From UBA8919 sp041658185 (GTDB lineage: Bacteria > Elusimicrobiota > UBA8919), in assembly GCA_041658185.1 (NCBI GenBank), contig JBBAAR010000008.1:80758-144757 (forward strand): a stretch of DNA of 64,000 bases, read 5' to 3'. Positions 16,345-24,473 of this stretch are shown piece after piece. Within the stretch, counting starts at the first letter, position 1, and every line of letters starts with the position of its first letter. The position numbers and the translations under genes were made by a program. Below the pieces are notes generated by a model that saw only the letters and a program-made list of their open reading frames with translations, did not search any database and was not told the origin of the DNA.

Positions 16345-17345
16345 AATTACTGATAATCCAAACAGCGTTTTTAGGGGATGTCGTTTTAACAATTCCGCTG
16401 ATTCAGGCGGCAAAAAAATATCTGAAAGCGCAAATAAGCGTAATCTGTATTCCGTCGACAAAAAATATACTTGAAGGTCATCCGTCTATTGACGAGATTA
16501 TCATATTTGATAAAAAAAATTTGGAAAAAGGTTTTTTCCCGCTGATTAAATTCATAAAAAAATTAAAAGAAAAAAAGTTTAATGCTGTTGTAATTCCGCA
16601 TCCTTCTTTTAAATCGGGTTTGATTTCATATCTTGCCGCTATTCCGGAAAGGATAGGTTTTTCAAACAGTGCCGGAAGATTTTTTTTTACGGATAAAATT
16701 TTTTTTGACAAAAATAAGCATCAACTTGAAAGATACCTTGATTTATTGAAACACTTTGGCGTTGAAGCAGGGGAAGAAAAAACTGAAATTCATATTGACG
16801 GCAAAGACGAAAAATTTGCCGATGATATTTTGCCGAAAGATAAAATTATTTTCGGTATAAATCCCGGTAGCGTGTGGGCGACAAAAAGGTGGCCTGCGGA
16901 AAAATATGCGGAACTTTCCGATAAAATTTCCAAAGAACTCGGCGGGCAAATCGTAATTTTCGGCGGTTCTGATGATATTAAAACAGCGGCAAAAGTTGAA
17001 AAAAATATGAAACAAAGAGCAATAAATATTGCCGGAAAAACAACGATTAAACAGCTCGCGGCTTCTATAAAAAGATGCCGTGTTTTTATAACTAACGATT
17101 CCGGACCTATGCATATATCTGCCTTGCTAAACATTCCTGTTGTCGCAATTTTTGGCCCTACCGTAAAACAATTTGGATTTTTTCCATATTCCAAAAAAGC
17201 AATCGTTGTAGAAAAAAATGTCCCGTGCAAACCCTGTTCCCCGCATGGTCCGAACAAATGCCCTGAAAAATATTTTGATTGTATGAATAAAATAACGGTC
17301 GGCGAGGTTTTTGACGCCGTAAAAAAGCAATATGAAAATTCTTAA
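16341..17345 (+). CDS. waaF: LPS heptosyltransferase (GT9, WaaF-like)
   Basis: A 334-residue glycosyltransferase family 9 enzyme that adds ADP-heptose to the LPS inner core. The family start (LLIIQTAFLGDVVLTIPLI), the PGSVWATKRWPAEKYAEL segment and TNDSGPMHISALLNIPVVAIFGPT near the C-terminus are clear. It resembles heptosyltransferase II more than I, but the exact acceptor is inferred. Its stop overlaps the next glycosyltransferase by 14 bases. Confidence 0.88.
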   Translation: MKLLIIQTAFLGDVVLTIPLIQAAKKYLKAQISVICIPSTKNILEGHPSIDEIIIFDKKNLEKGFFPLIKFIKKLKEKKFNAVVIPHPSFKSGLISYLAAIPERIGFSNSAGRFFFTDKIFFDKNKHQLERYLDLLKHFGVEAGEEKTEIHIDGKDEKFADDILPKDKIIFGINPGSVWATKRWPAEKYAELSDKISKELGGQIVIFGGSDDIKTAAKVEKNMKQRAINIAGKTTIKQLAASIKRCRVFITNDSGPMHISALLNIPVVAIFGPTVKQFGFFPYSKKAIVVEKNVPCKPCSPHGPNKCPEKYFDCMNKITVGEVFDAVKKQYENS

Positions 17346-18414
17346 TATAATTGATATACCGTGGAACAGCGGAATAACCAGTTATGCGATGGAATTGTCA
17401 AAAGGACTTTTACAAAATGGTCATAAAATATTTTTTGCAGGAGTTAAAGACAGTTTGCCATTGCAAATCGCAAAAGAAAATGGTTTTGAAGCAGTTGAAA
17501 TATGCACAAGAAAAAGTCCGTTTATTCTTGGCAGCGTTTTGCGATTAAAAAAACTTATTGAAAAAGAAGGTATTGATATCGTCAACGCGCATACCGGCAA
17601 AAGTCATTTTTTGGCTTATTTATCGTCGCTTTTTTCCGATAAAAAATTTGCCATAATAAGGACAAAATCGGATACGCGTTATCCGAAAAAAAATTTTCTT
17701 TATAAAAAGACGGCAAAAATTATTGTTGCTTCCGAATTTATAAGAAAACAATATCTGAACATTAGAATTGAACCGGGAAAAGTTATTACAATTTATCAGG
17801 GAATAAAATTGAATAACTTCCGACTTCCGACTGGAGTTTACCCCGCCAAAAGCGGGGACTCCCGACTTCCGATAATTGGCATCATTGGACGGCTTGACCC
17901 TGTTAAGGGTCATAAGTATTTTTTAGGAGCGGCCGCGAGTGTATTGAAGGAAATCCCTGATGCAAAATTTTTGGTCGCAGGTAAAGAAGAAAATATTAAG
18001 TATGAGGAACTTAAAAAATTGGCTGTAAAACTTGGCATAGAAAAATCGGTTGAATTTTTGGGATATGTTTCGGATGTTAATGATTTTATGTCAAAATGCA
18101 CGCTCGGCGTAATTACTTCAACCGGCAGCGAGGCAGTCAGCAGGGTGCTTCTTGAGTGGATGGTATGCGGAAAACCGGTCGTTGCAACATTAGTCGGTTG
18201 TATTCCAGAAATTTTGGAAGAAAAGTTTTTGGTTTCTCCGTGCAATACCGAAATTCTTGCACGGAAAATTATTGAGTTATTACAAAATCCTGCACTTGCA
18301 AAAAATGCCGGTGAAACCAATCGCAAAAAAATAGGAGAAAAATTCAATCTTGAAAAATTTGTAACCGAAACAGAAAAAATCTACGATGAAGCAATTAACG
18401 ATTTTGCATATTGA
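17332..18414 (+). CDS. Glycosyltransferase family 4 with in-frame palindrome insert
   Basis: A 360-residue GT4/GT-B enzyme. The Rossmann start (IPWNSGITSYAMELSKGLLQ), the donor-site GRLDPVKGHKYFL region and an EAVSRVLLEWMVCGKPVVAT segment are typical. Right before GRLDPVKG, a loop (residues about 162-181) is encoded by ACTTCCG heptads and a 32-bp palindrome, inserted in frame. The sugar and acceptor are unknown; the context implies LPS core or O-chain synthesis. It overlaps the next GT4 gene by 29 bases. Confidence 0.85.
   Translation: MKILNIIDIPWNSGITSYAMELSKGLLQNGHKIFFAGVKDSLPLQIAKENGFEAVEICTRKSPFILGSVLRLKKLIEKEGIDIVNAHTGKSHFLAYLSSLFSDKKFAIIRTKSDTRYPKKNFLYKKTAKIIVASEFIRKQYLNIRIEPGKVITIYQGIKLNNFRLPTGVYPAKSGDSRLPIIGIIGRLDPVKGHKYFLGAAASVLKEIPDAKFLVAGKEENIKYEELKKLAVKLGIEKSVEFLGYVSDVNDFMSKCTLGVITSTGSEAVSRVLLEWMVCGKPVVATLVGCIPEILEEKFLVSPCNTEILARKIIELLQNPALAKNAGETNRKKIGEKFNLEKFVTETEKIYDEAINDFAY
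17831..17862. repeat. Mini-palindrome inserted in a GT4 coding region
   Basis: The hairpin is GGAGT-TTA-CCCCGC-CAAAA-GCGGGG-ACTCC. It is flanked on both sides by the same 10 bases, CGACTTCCGA (17821-17830 and 17863-17872). It splits an ACTTCCG heptad tract. Insert plus one flank equals 42 bases, which preserves the frame. Confidence 0.85.
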
Positions 18415-19453
18415 TTTTGAAAAAACCTGGCGCGGCGGTCAGCAGCAGCTTTTCTGGTTGGTTGAAGGGCTTGAAAAAAGTGGCCACCGGAATTTTGTTT
18501 TATGTCAGCCAAAGAGTGCGTTATCGATTAAATTACAGAAAATTTTTTTTAATATCAAAATGTTTTTTGAATTTGACCCGGTCGCAATTTACAAAACCGC
18601 AAAAATCATAGATAAAATAATGCCGGATATAATTCATTTACATTCGGCGCATGCGCATACAATCGGACTCCTGGCTTCAAAAATTTCAAGTCATAAACCA
18701 AAAACAGTTTCGGCGCGGCGGGTTGATTTTCATATAAAAAGTTTATGGAAATATAAAAATGTTGACAGAATAATAGCAATTTCAGGGGGAGTAAAAAAAG
18801 TTTTATTAGAAGACGGTATATCGGATGAAAAAATATCCGTTGTTCACTCCGGGGTTGACCTGTCAAGATTCAAAAATGTTTGCGGCGATTATCTTTACGA
18901 TGAATTTAAAATTGATAAAAATGATAAGGTCGTCGGTATTGTCGCATCGCTCGCTCCCCATAAAGACCTTAAAAATTTTTTACAAGCCGCGGATGTTATT
19001 AGAAAAAAAATTCCAAATACAAAATTTTTAATTGTCGGCGAAGGGGAATTGAAAAGCGATTTAATGCAGTTTGCGGATAAACTTAAAATATCGGAATCGG
19101 TAATTTTTACCGGTTTCAGAACGGATGTCCCGCAACTTCTTTCAATTTTTGATGTCTTTGTTTTGTCATCATATCTTGAAGGACTTTGTACGTCTGTGAT
19201 TGATGCGATGGCTTCCGGTATTTCTATTGTTGCTACGAATGTCGGCGGAGTCGGCGAATTGGTAGATGACGGCGTGAACGGTTTTCTTGTGCCGCCGAGA
19301 AATCCGGAAATTCTCGCTGAAAAGACGGTAAAGATATTAACAGATGGAAATTTACAGCAAAAATTTTCACAAAATGGTAAAATCAAAGCAAAAAACTTTT
19401 CCAAAGAAAAAATGGTTAAAGGCACGGAAAAAGTTTATTCGGAGATAGTATGA
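18386..19453 (+). CDS. Glycosyltransferase family 4
   Basis: A 355-residue GT-B glycosyltransferase. It starts LTILHIDFEKTWRGGQQQLFWLVEGLEKSGH and has HSGVDLSRF and GIVASLAPHKDLKNFL in the middle. The acceptor/donor segment SSYLEGLCTSVIDAMASGISIVATNVGGVGELVDDGVNGFL includes the EX7E-type motif. It probably transfers a sugar during LPS core assembly. It overlaps the genes on both sides, so it is part of the same transcript. Confidence 0.88.
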   Translation: MKQLTILHIDFEKTWRGGQQQLFWLVEGLEKSGHRNFVLCQPKSALSIKLQKIFFNIKMFFEFDPVAIYKTAKIIDKIMPDIIHLHSAHAHTIGLLASKISSHKPKTVSARRVDFHIKSLWKYKNVDRIIAISGGVKKVLLEDGISDEKISVVHSGVDLSRFKNVCGDYLYDEFKIDKNDKVVGIVASLAPHKDLKNFLQAADVIRKKIPNTKFLIVGEGELKSDLMQFADKLKISESVIFTGFRTDVPQLLSIFDVFVLSSYLEGLCTSVIDAMASGISIVATNVGGVGELVDDGVNGFLVPPRNPEILAEKTVKILTDGNLQQKFSQNGKIKAKNFSKEKMVKGTEKVYSEIV

Positions 19454-20196
19454 TTTCAGTTTCAATTATAGGCCATAACGAGGAAAAAAATATTGAAAGA
19501 TGCCTTGAAAGCGTAAAATGGGTGGATGAGATCGTTTTTGTTGATTGTGCTTCTACGGACAGGACCGCTGAAATTGCTAAAAAATATACAACAAAAATAT
19601 TTCACAAAGGAAATAACCCCAATCTTAATGTCAATAAGCAATTTGGAATTGAACAGTGCAAAGGCGACTGGATTTTGTATCTTGACCCGGACGAAGCAGT
19701 TACGGAAAAGTTGAAAGAGGAAATACGGTCGGCAGCAGGCAGCAGGCAACAAGCAGTCAAGGGTTATCTTATCCCTAGAAAAAATTTCTATTTCGGAAAA
19801 TTTTTAAGGTTTGGCGGAAAATATCCCGATTACCAACTTCGGCTTTTAAGACGGGGTTTCTCAAAATTTCCGTGTAAAAGCGTTCATGAAAAAATTTCTG
19901 TTGACGGACAAATTCTCAAATTAAAGTCCCCGATACTTCATTATCCGTATCAGGACGTTTCAGATATGCTTCAAAAGTCTAATTTTTATACTTCAAGAAA
20001 AGCGGAATATTTATTCAGCCAGAATAAAAAAACGGGGTTATTTTTAGCAAGACCCGCCGTAAAATTTTTCAGAAATTTTATTCTTAAACTCGGATTTTTG
20101 GACGGGTTTATCGGAGCTGTGATTTCTATTATGGATTCGTATAACGAACTGATATCATTTCTTAAATTAAAGGAGTTGCAAAATGAAAAGAAATAA
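19450..20196 (+). CDS. Glycosyltransferase family 2 (WaaE/KdtX-like)
   Basis: A 248-residue GT-A enzyme. SVSIIGHNEEKNIERCLESVKWVDEIVFVDCASTDRT and LYLDPDEAV (the DXD-like metal motif) match LPS core glucosyltransferases of the WaaE/KdtX type. A GCAGCAG heptad tract (19732-19752) encodes an AAGSRQQA stretch after the metal motif, an apparent insertion. The C-terminal helix may touch the membrane. It overlaps the preceding gene as ATGA and the split DUF4254 gene by 14 bases. Confidence 0.85.
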   Translation: MISVSIIGHNEEKNIERCLESVKWVDEIVFVDCASTDRTAEIAKKYTTKIFHKGNNPNLNVNKQFGIEQCKGDWILYLDPDEAVTEKLKEEIRSAAGSRQQAVKGYLIPRKNFYFGKFLRFGGKYPDYQLRLLRRGFSKFPCKSVHEKISVDGQILKLKSPILHYPYQDVSDMLQKSNFYTSRKAEYLFSQNKKTGLFLARPAVKFFRNFILKLGFLDGFIGAVISIMDSYNELISFLKLKELQNEKK

Positions 20197-20410
20197 CTTG
20201 GGAAAATTGTTCAGCGAACTGTCGTCGGTAAATGTTCTTTTATGGCACGAAGAGGACAACGCCCGCCTGAATGATGTTAAAACGGTTTTCAGAGCAAAGA
20301 GAAACATAGATAAATTAAACCAAAAGCGAAATGATCTTATTGAAAAAATAGACGAAGCAGTTTTGGAGGCATTAAAAAATGGCAGAAACAGTAGGCAGTT
20401 TGGCGGATAA
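20183..20410 (+). CDS. DUF4254 family protein, N-terminal half (split gene)
   Basis: A 75-residue product matching the first half of DUF4254 proteins (LWHEEDNARLNDV, IDKLNQKRNDLIEKIDE). The family normally has one chain of about 200 residues. Here this frame stops at 20410 and the second half lies one base out of frame at 20379. Removing one A from the A6 run at 20374-20379 would join them. The function of DUF4254 is unknown; it is often found in envelope glycan clusters, as here. Confidence 0.7.
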   Translation: MKRNNLGKLFSELSSVNVLLWHEEDNARLNDVKTVFRAKRNIDKLNQKRNDLIEKIDEAVLEALKNGRNSRQFGG

Positions 20411-20651
20411 AATCAGCATAATACAGTTGAAGATTTATCATATGAGCGAGCAGTTGGTTCGCAAAGATGCGGATGGTTACCACAAAAAAATAGTTCTCGA
20501 TAAAATCAAAGTATTAAAAATACAAAAAAAAGATCTTGAAACTGAATTGTCGGAATTGTTCAAAAATTTGGCGGAAGGTAAAATCAAACTTAAAATATAC
20601 CGGCAGTTTAAAATGTATAACGATACTAAATACCGTATCAAAAATGTATAA
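20379..20651 (+). CDS. DUF4254 family protein, C-terminal half (split gene)
   Basis: A 90-residue product matching the second half of DUF4254 (VGSLADKISIIQLKIYHMSEQL). It begins with its own ATG (20379) inside the A6 run. A good ribosome site, GGAGG at 20365-20369, lies nine bases upstream, inside the first half. It may be a genuinely two-part protein made by translational coupling, or the product of a frameshift or sequencing error. It overlaps the next gene by eight bases. Confidence 0.7.
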   Translation: MAETVGSLADKISIIQLKIYHMSEQLVRKDADGYHKKIVLDKIKVLKIQKKDLETELSELFKNLAEGKIKLKIYRQFKMYNDTKYRIKNV

Positions 20652-21591
20652 CGATCCGCGAAAAATTTTAATTATTATGTTAAGAGCCGTTGGTGATGTG
20701 TTGCTCACCACACCGTTGATAAGAGCATTGAAAAAAAGTAATCCGACAAACGAAATATATTTTTTAACAGGCCCGCCTGCCGAGAAAATTTTGAAATACA
20801 ATCCCTATTTATCCGGGATAATTCCCTGGGATAAGCATACGCTTAAAAAAATCAGAGCGCAAAAATTTGGCACAGTGATTGATTTTATGCACTCGGCGAT
20901 TTCCGGGTATTATACGCTTTTTTCAGGCGCTAAAAAACGGGTTGCTTTTCATCGTCCGTGGAGTTTTTGGTGCTACAACATTATGCCGAAATATATTGAT
21001 AAGGGTTATACGGTGAACGACCGTCTCCAGATACTTGAAGAGTTAGGAGTAAAAAGTGACGGCGTAGATTTGGATTTAGTATTTGCCGCTGAAAACGAGA
21101 AAAAGGTTCTTGAATTTTTTGATAAAAATAAAATTTCCAAACTGAATTATTTGATCACTCTTGATATAACCAACCGTCGGGCATATCGTCAATGGCAGAA
21201 AGAAAAGTTTTCTCATCTCGCTGATTTGCTTGCGGAGAAATATAACGCCAAAATTATTTTTTTATGGGGTCCCGGCGAACTTGATTATGTAAAAAGTGCG
21301 ATGTCTTTGTGCAAAAAACGGCATATACTCTGCGATGATTTTGATATTCTAGATTTAGCCGCGCTTATAAAAAACTGTTCGCTTCACATTGGCACAAGTT
21401 CAGCACCGGCACATATATCGGTTAGCCAAAAAACCCCGTCTTTTATAATTTATGGGCATAAAAACGGCGCTTATGGTTGGCATCCACCGGAAAGTATTCA
21501 TGGGTATGTTCAAGGAGAACTTAAAAATCTCTCTGTAGAAACCGTTTTAGAAAAACTATTAAAGTATTTGGAGAAAAAAAATGTTGAGTGA
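20644..21591 (+). CDS. Glycosyltransferase family 9 (heptosyltransferase-like)
   Basis: A 315-residue GT9 enzyme, the second in this cluster. The start KILIIMLRAVGDVLLTTPLIRALKK and the LHIGTSSAPAHISVSQKTPSFIIYG segment are diagnostic. I start at ATG 20644, which overlaps the DUF4254 stop. A longer reading from 20536 adds residues that only copy the other frame. It probably adds a heptose or related sugar to LPS core. The substrate is inferred from the family and the neighbours. Confidence 0.83.
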   Translation: MYNDPRKILIIMLRAVGDVLLTTPLIRALKKSNPTNEIYFLTGPPAEKILKYNPYLSGIIPWDKHTLKKIRAQKFGTVIDFMHSAISGYYTLFSGAKKRVAFHRPWSFWCYNIMPKYIDKGYTVNDRLQILEELGVKSDGVDLDLVFAAENEKKVLEFFDKNKISKLNYLITLDITNRRAYRQWQKEKFSHLADLLAEKYNAKIIFLWGPGELDYVKSAMSLCKKRHILCDDFDILDLAALIKNCSLHIGTSSAPAHISVSQKTPSFIIYGHKNGAYGWHPPESIHGYVQGELKNLSVETVLEKLLKYLEKKNVE

Positions 21592-22771
21592 AGCGAAATC
21601 CACCTCTGGCAAAAAGATAGCGATCGTTCATAAGAACATAATCAGTGCCGGCGGTGCAGAAAGATATATGAGAAATCTTGCGATGCTTTTTGCCGAGCAG
21701 GGTTATAATGTTTCCGTATATGCCGCTAAATGTGATATTGTAAATAATCCAAAGATATTTTTTCATAAAATTAAAATAATTCCATTCCCGCCATTTCTTA
21801 AAATTTTAAGTTTTGCCGTTAATTCAAAAAGAGAAATTCAAAGAGAAAAATTTGATTTAATTTTCGGCACCGGAAATGTGTATTATCAGGACATATATCG
21901 TCTTAGCGGCGGAGTGTACAGCAAATATGTTTGGATTTCACTTTTAAAGTACAGGACTTTTATAGGAAAATTCTTAAGATATGTGCGAAGATTGTTAAGT
22001 CCTTCGCACTGGCTAAAACTTTACATTGAGAAAAAGATTTTTACAAACGAGAAAACAAATTTTTTTATCTGTCCGTCTAAAATTGTCGCAGATGATTTGA
22101 CAGAAGCGTATAAAATTGACGGCTCAAAAATTAAAATTATAATAAACGGAATTGATACTAAAAAGTTTAATGCTGACAATAAAAATGTTTTTCGCAATCA
22201 GATTTCACAAATGTTCGGATTTTCCGATTCTGATTTTATTTTTTTATTTGTTTCATCAAATCATTTTCTTAAAGGACTTGAACCGCTTTTGGATGCATTT
22301 TATCTTTTGAATAAAGAGCAAAAAAATGCTAAAATGCTCGTTGTAGGTAAAGGCAGAGAAACTTATTTCAGGAAAAAATCTCAAAATTTACAACTTTCTG
22401 ATTTTGTAAAATTTGTCGGTTGGCAGCAGGACATAAGAGAGTTTTACAAAGCGGCAGATTTTTTTGTTTATCCGAGTTTTTATGACCCGTTCCCGAATGT
22501 GGCACTTGAGTCACTTGCTTGCGGAACGCCGATAATAGTATCTTCTTTAACGGGTGCATCTGAGATTCTTGAAGATGGTAAAAACGGTTTTGTAATAAAA
22601 AATCCGAGAGATCTCGCAGAAATTTTAGATAAAATGCGCAGGGCAATATCCATACCGAAGAAAGAACTGGCAACGATGTCAATTAACGCGAGGGACACGG
22701 CAGAAAATTTTTCCAATGAAAAACATATCAAAAAAATAATGGAATTTGTGAGGGCAATATGCCCGTCCTGA
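21581..22771 (+). CDS. Glycosyltransferase family 4
   Basis: A 396-residue GT-B enzyme. KIAIVHKNIISAGGAERYMRNLAMLFAEQGYNVSVY forms the first Rossmann strand with the glycine-rich loop. YPSFYDPFPNVALESLACGTPIIVSSLTGASEIL is the donor-binding end with the EX7E motif. It overlaps the preceding and following genes. It is likely another step of LPS or capsule glycan synthesis; sugar specificity cannot be read from the sequence. Confidence 0.87.
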   Translation: MLSEAKSTSGKKIAIVHKNIISAGGAERYMRNLAMLFAEQGYNVSVYAAKCDIVNNPKIFFHKIKIIPFPPFLKILSFAVNSKREIQREKFDLIFGTGNVYYQDIYRLSGGVYSKYVWISLLKYRTFIGKFLRYVRRLLSPSHWLKLYIEKKIFTNEKTNFFICPSKIVADDLTEAYKIDGSKIKIIINGIDTKKFNADNKNVFRNQISQMFGFSDSDFIFLFVSSNHFLKGLEPLLDAFYLLNKEQKNAKMLVVGKGRETYFRKKSQNLQLSDFVKFVGWQQDIREFYKAADFFVYPSFYDPFPNVALESLACGTPIIVSSLTGASEILEDGKNGFVIKNPRDLAEILDKMRRAISIPKKELATMSINARDTAENFSNEKHIKKIMEFVRAICPS

Positions 22772-23454
22772 TTTTGTGCTATCACACGATAAATAAAAAC
22801 GGAAAAATTACGCCTGAAATTTTTGAGGAGAATCTTAAATCACTTAAAAAGAAAAATTATTCTCCGGCAACGCTTAACGATATTTTTAATTATATCAGCG
22901 GCAAAAAAGAGTTGCCGGCGAGAACCGTTCATCTGACTTTTGACGACGGATACCGGGATAATTATTCCGAAGCATTTCCGATTTTGAAAAAATTCAATTT
23001 CAAAGCGACCGTATTTTTGATAACTTCCCGTGTAGGCATGCTCGGCTATCTAAACTGGCAGCAGGTGAAAGAAATGGAATCATCGGGCATTTTCAGTTTT
23101 GAGTCGCATAGCCACACGCATCCGAGACATTCAACAACACAGCCGACAAAAGAGGAACTGGTTAACGATTTATTAATTTCTAAAAAAAAAATTAAAGAAA
23201 ATCTGAAAAAAGAAACTAAACATTTTTGCTATCCTTACGGCGAGTATGACAATTTATATGTTTCGGCATTAAAAGAAGCGGGATTTTTAACGGGCTTGAC
23301 TCTGAATATCGGATTGAATGCCGCCGGTCAAAATCCGTATTTATTAAAAAGGGTTGAAGTAAGAAATCCGAAAAACTGGCTGGGAAACCGGTTGAGAATT
23401 TATTCAAAACCGTTCATTTCAAACATTTACGAAAAGATTTACAGGAAAATATGA
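22759..23454 (+). CDS. Polysaccharide deacetylase (NodB domain)
   Basis: A 231-residue carbohydrate esterase family 4 protein. The metal-binding motifs are LTFDDGYRDN (catalytic base and metal aspartate) and SHSHTHPRH (metal histidines), followed by KHFCYPYGEYD. No signal peptide is present, so it acts in the cytoplasm or at the inner face, probably on a lipid-linked or nucleotide sugar intermediate. It sits between a GT4 gene and lpxK with overlaps on both sides. Confidence 0.87.
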   Translation: MPVLILCYHTINKNGKITPEIFEENLKSLKKKNYSPATLNDIFNYISGKKELPARTVHLTFDDGYRDNYSEAFPILKKFNFKATVFLITSRVGMLGYLNWQQVKEMESSGIFSFESHSHTHPRHSTTQPTKEELVNDLLISKKKIKENLKKETKHFCYPYGEYDNLYVSALKEAGFLTGLTLNIGLNAAGQNPYLLKRVEVRNPKNWLGNRLRIYSKPFISNIYEKIYRKI

Positions 23455-24473
23455 AGCCGCTTAAAATTCTTTACCCATTTTCGTTTTTGTATTATTTAGG
23501 TTTTGTTATTTCACAAAAGATTAAAAAAAGCAGACAGAGAAAATTGGCATGTTCGGTGATTTCTGTAGGCAATATTACCGTCGGTGGAACAGGGAAAACC
23601 CCGACAGTTATATTTATAGCCGAGTTGTTAAAAGAATTAAAAAAAAAAGTTTGTGTAATTTCAAGAGGATATAAATCGGAAGTCGGAAGTCGGAAGTCGG
23701 AAGTGGTAACGGATGGCAACAAAATTTTATTAGGAGCGAAACTTGCCGGTGACGAGCCGTATCTTATGGCAAAATCTCTTACGGATGTTCCGGTGCTTGT
23801 AGGCAAAAACAGATACAAAGCCGGACTTTTTGCGATTGAGAAATTTGGTGTTGATACGGTAATGTTAGACGACGGATTCCAGCACTTAAATCTTTTTAGA
23901 AATATAGATATTGTCTGTATAAACGCTCTCAATCCGTTCGGAAATTCTATGCTTTTACCTGCCGGCTATTTAAGGGAACCGGTAAGAAATATAATTAGGG
24001 CTTCGGCATTTATAATAACAAGATGCGATAAAATAACTGCTGAAAAACTGGAAGACATAGAAAGTGTCATAAAAAAATACAACAATTTTTCTCCGATTTT
24101 TCATGCTCATTTTGTTAAGAAAATTTTTCATAGAAACGGTCGTGAAACACAGGCGGATATGCTTAAAGGACAAAATGTTATCGCTATTTCCGGCATCGCT
24201 GTCCCGGAGGATTTTGAGGCAACACTTAAAGAATTGGGTATTAATTTGCTGGTTCATAAAAAATATCCCGACCACTATTTTTTTAAGGATACCGATGTAA
24301 AAAAGTTCTATAATGACGCTGCGGAATTTCAGGCGGTTATAGTTACGACCGCAAAAGACGCCACACGGCTACCGGAGGATTTTCCCTGTTATGTGCTTGA
24401 TGTAAAACTTGAAGTTCAAGAAAAAGATGAAGTGAAATTTTTTCTGGAGGTTCATCTTGCTAAAAAAAATTGA
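23451..24473 (+). CDS. lpxK: Tetraacyldisaccharide 4'-kinase LpxK
   Basis: A 340-residue enzyme that phosphorylates the 4' position of the lipid A precursor at the inner membrane. The P-loop is VGNITVGGTGKTPTV and the later DDGFQHLNLFRNIDIV motif is diagnostic. The loop between SRGY and TDGNKILLG, normally short, is extended by four GGAAGTC heptads (23678-23704), giving a SEVGSRKSEV-like stretch. The conserved motifs on both sides remain intact, so activity is probably kept. It proves lipid A production in this organism. Confidence 0.94.
   Translation: MKPLKILYPFSFLYYLGFVISQKIKKSRQRKLACSVISVGNITVGGTGKTPTVIFIAELLKELKKKVCVISRGYKSEVGSRKSEVVTDGNKILLGAKLAGDEPYLMAKSLTDVPVLVGKNRYKAGLFAIEKFGVDTVMLDDGFQHLNLFRNIDIVCINALNPFGNSMLLPAGYLREPVRNIIRASAFIITRCDKITAEKLEDIESVIKKYNNFSPIFHAHFVKKIFHRNGRETQADMLKGQNVIAISGIAVPEDFEATLKELGINLLVHKKYPDHYFFKDTDVKKFYNDAAEFQAVIVTTAKDATRLPEDFPCYVLDVKLEVQEKDEVKFFLEVHLAKKN
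23678..23704 (+). repeat. GGAAGTC heptanucleotide repeat inside lpxK
   Basis: Three perfect GGAAGTC units and a nearly complete fourth. Same family as ACTTCCA in porA, ACTTCCG in the GT4 gene and GGAAGCC in the third GH57 gene. Confidence 0.85.

Noticed and set aside
20536..20643. Longer N-terminus for the second GT9 enzyme
   Set aside because: The added residues are the other frame of DUF4254; the family start motif lies just after ATG 20644.
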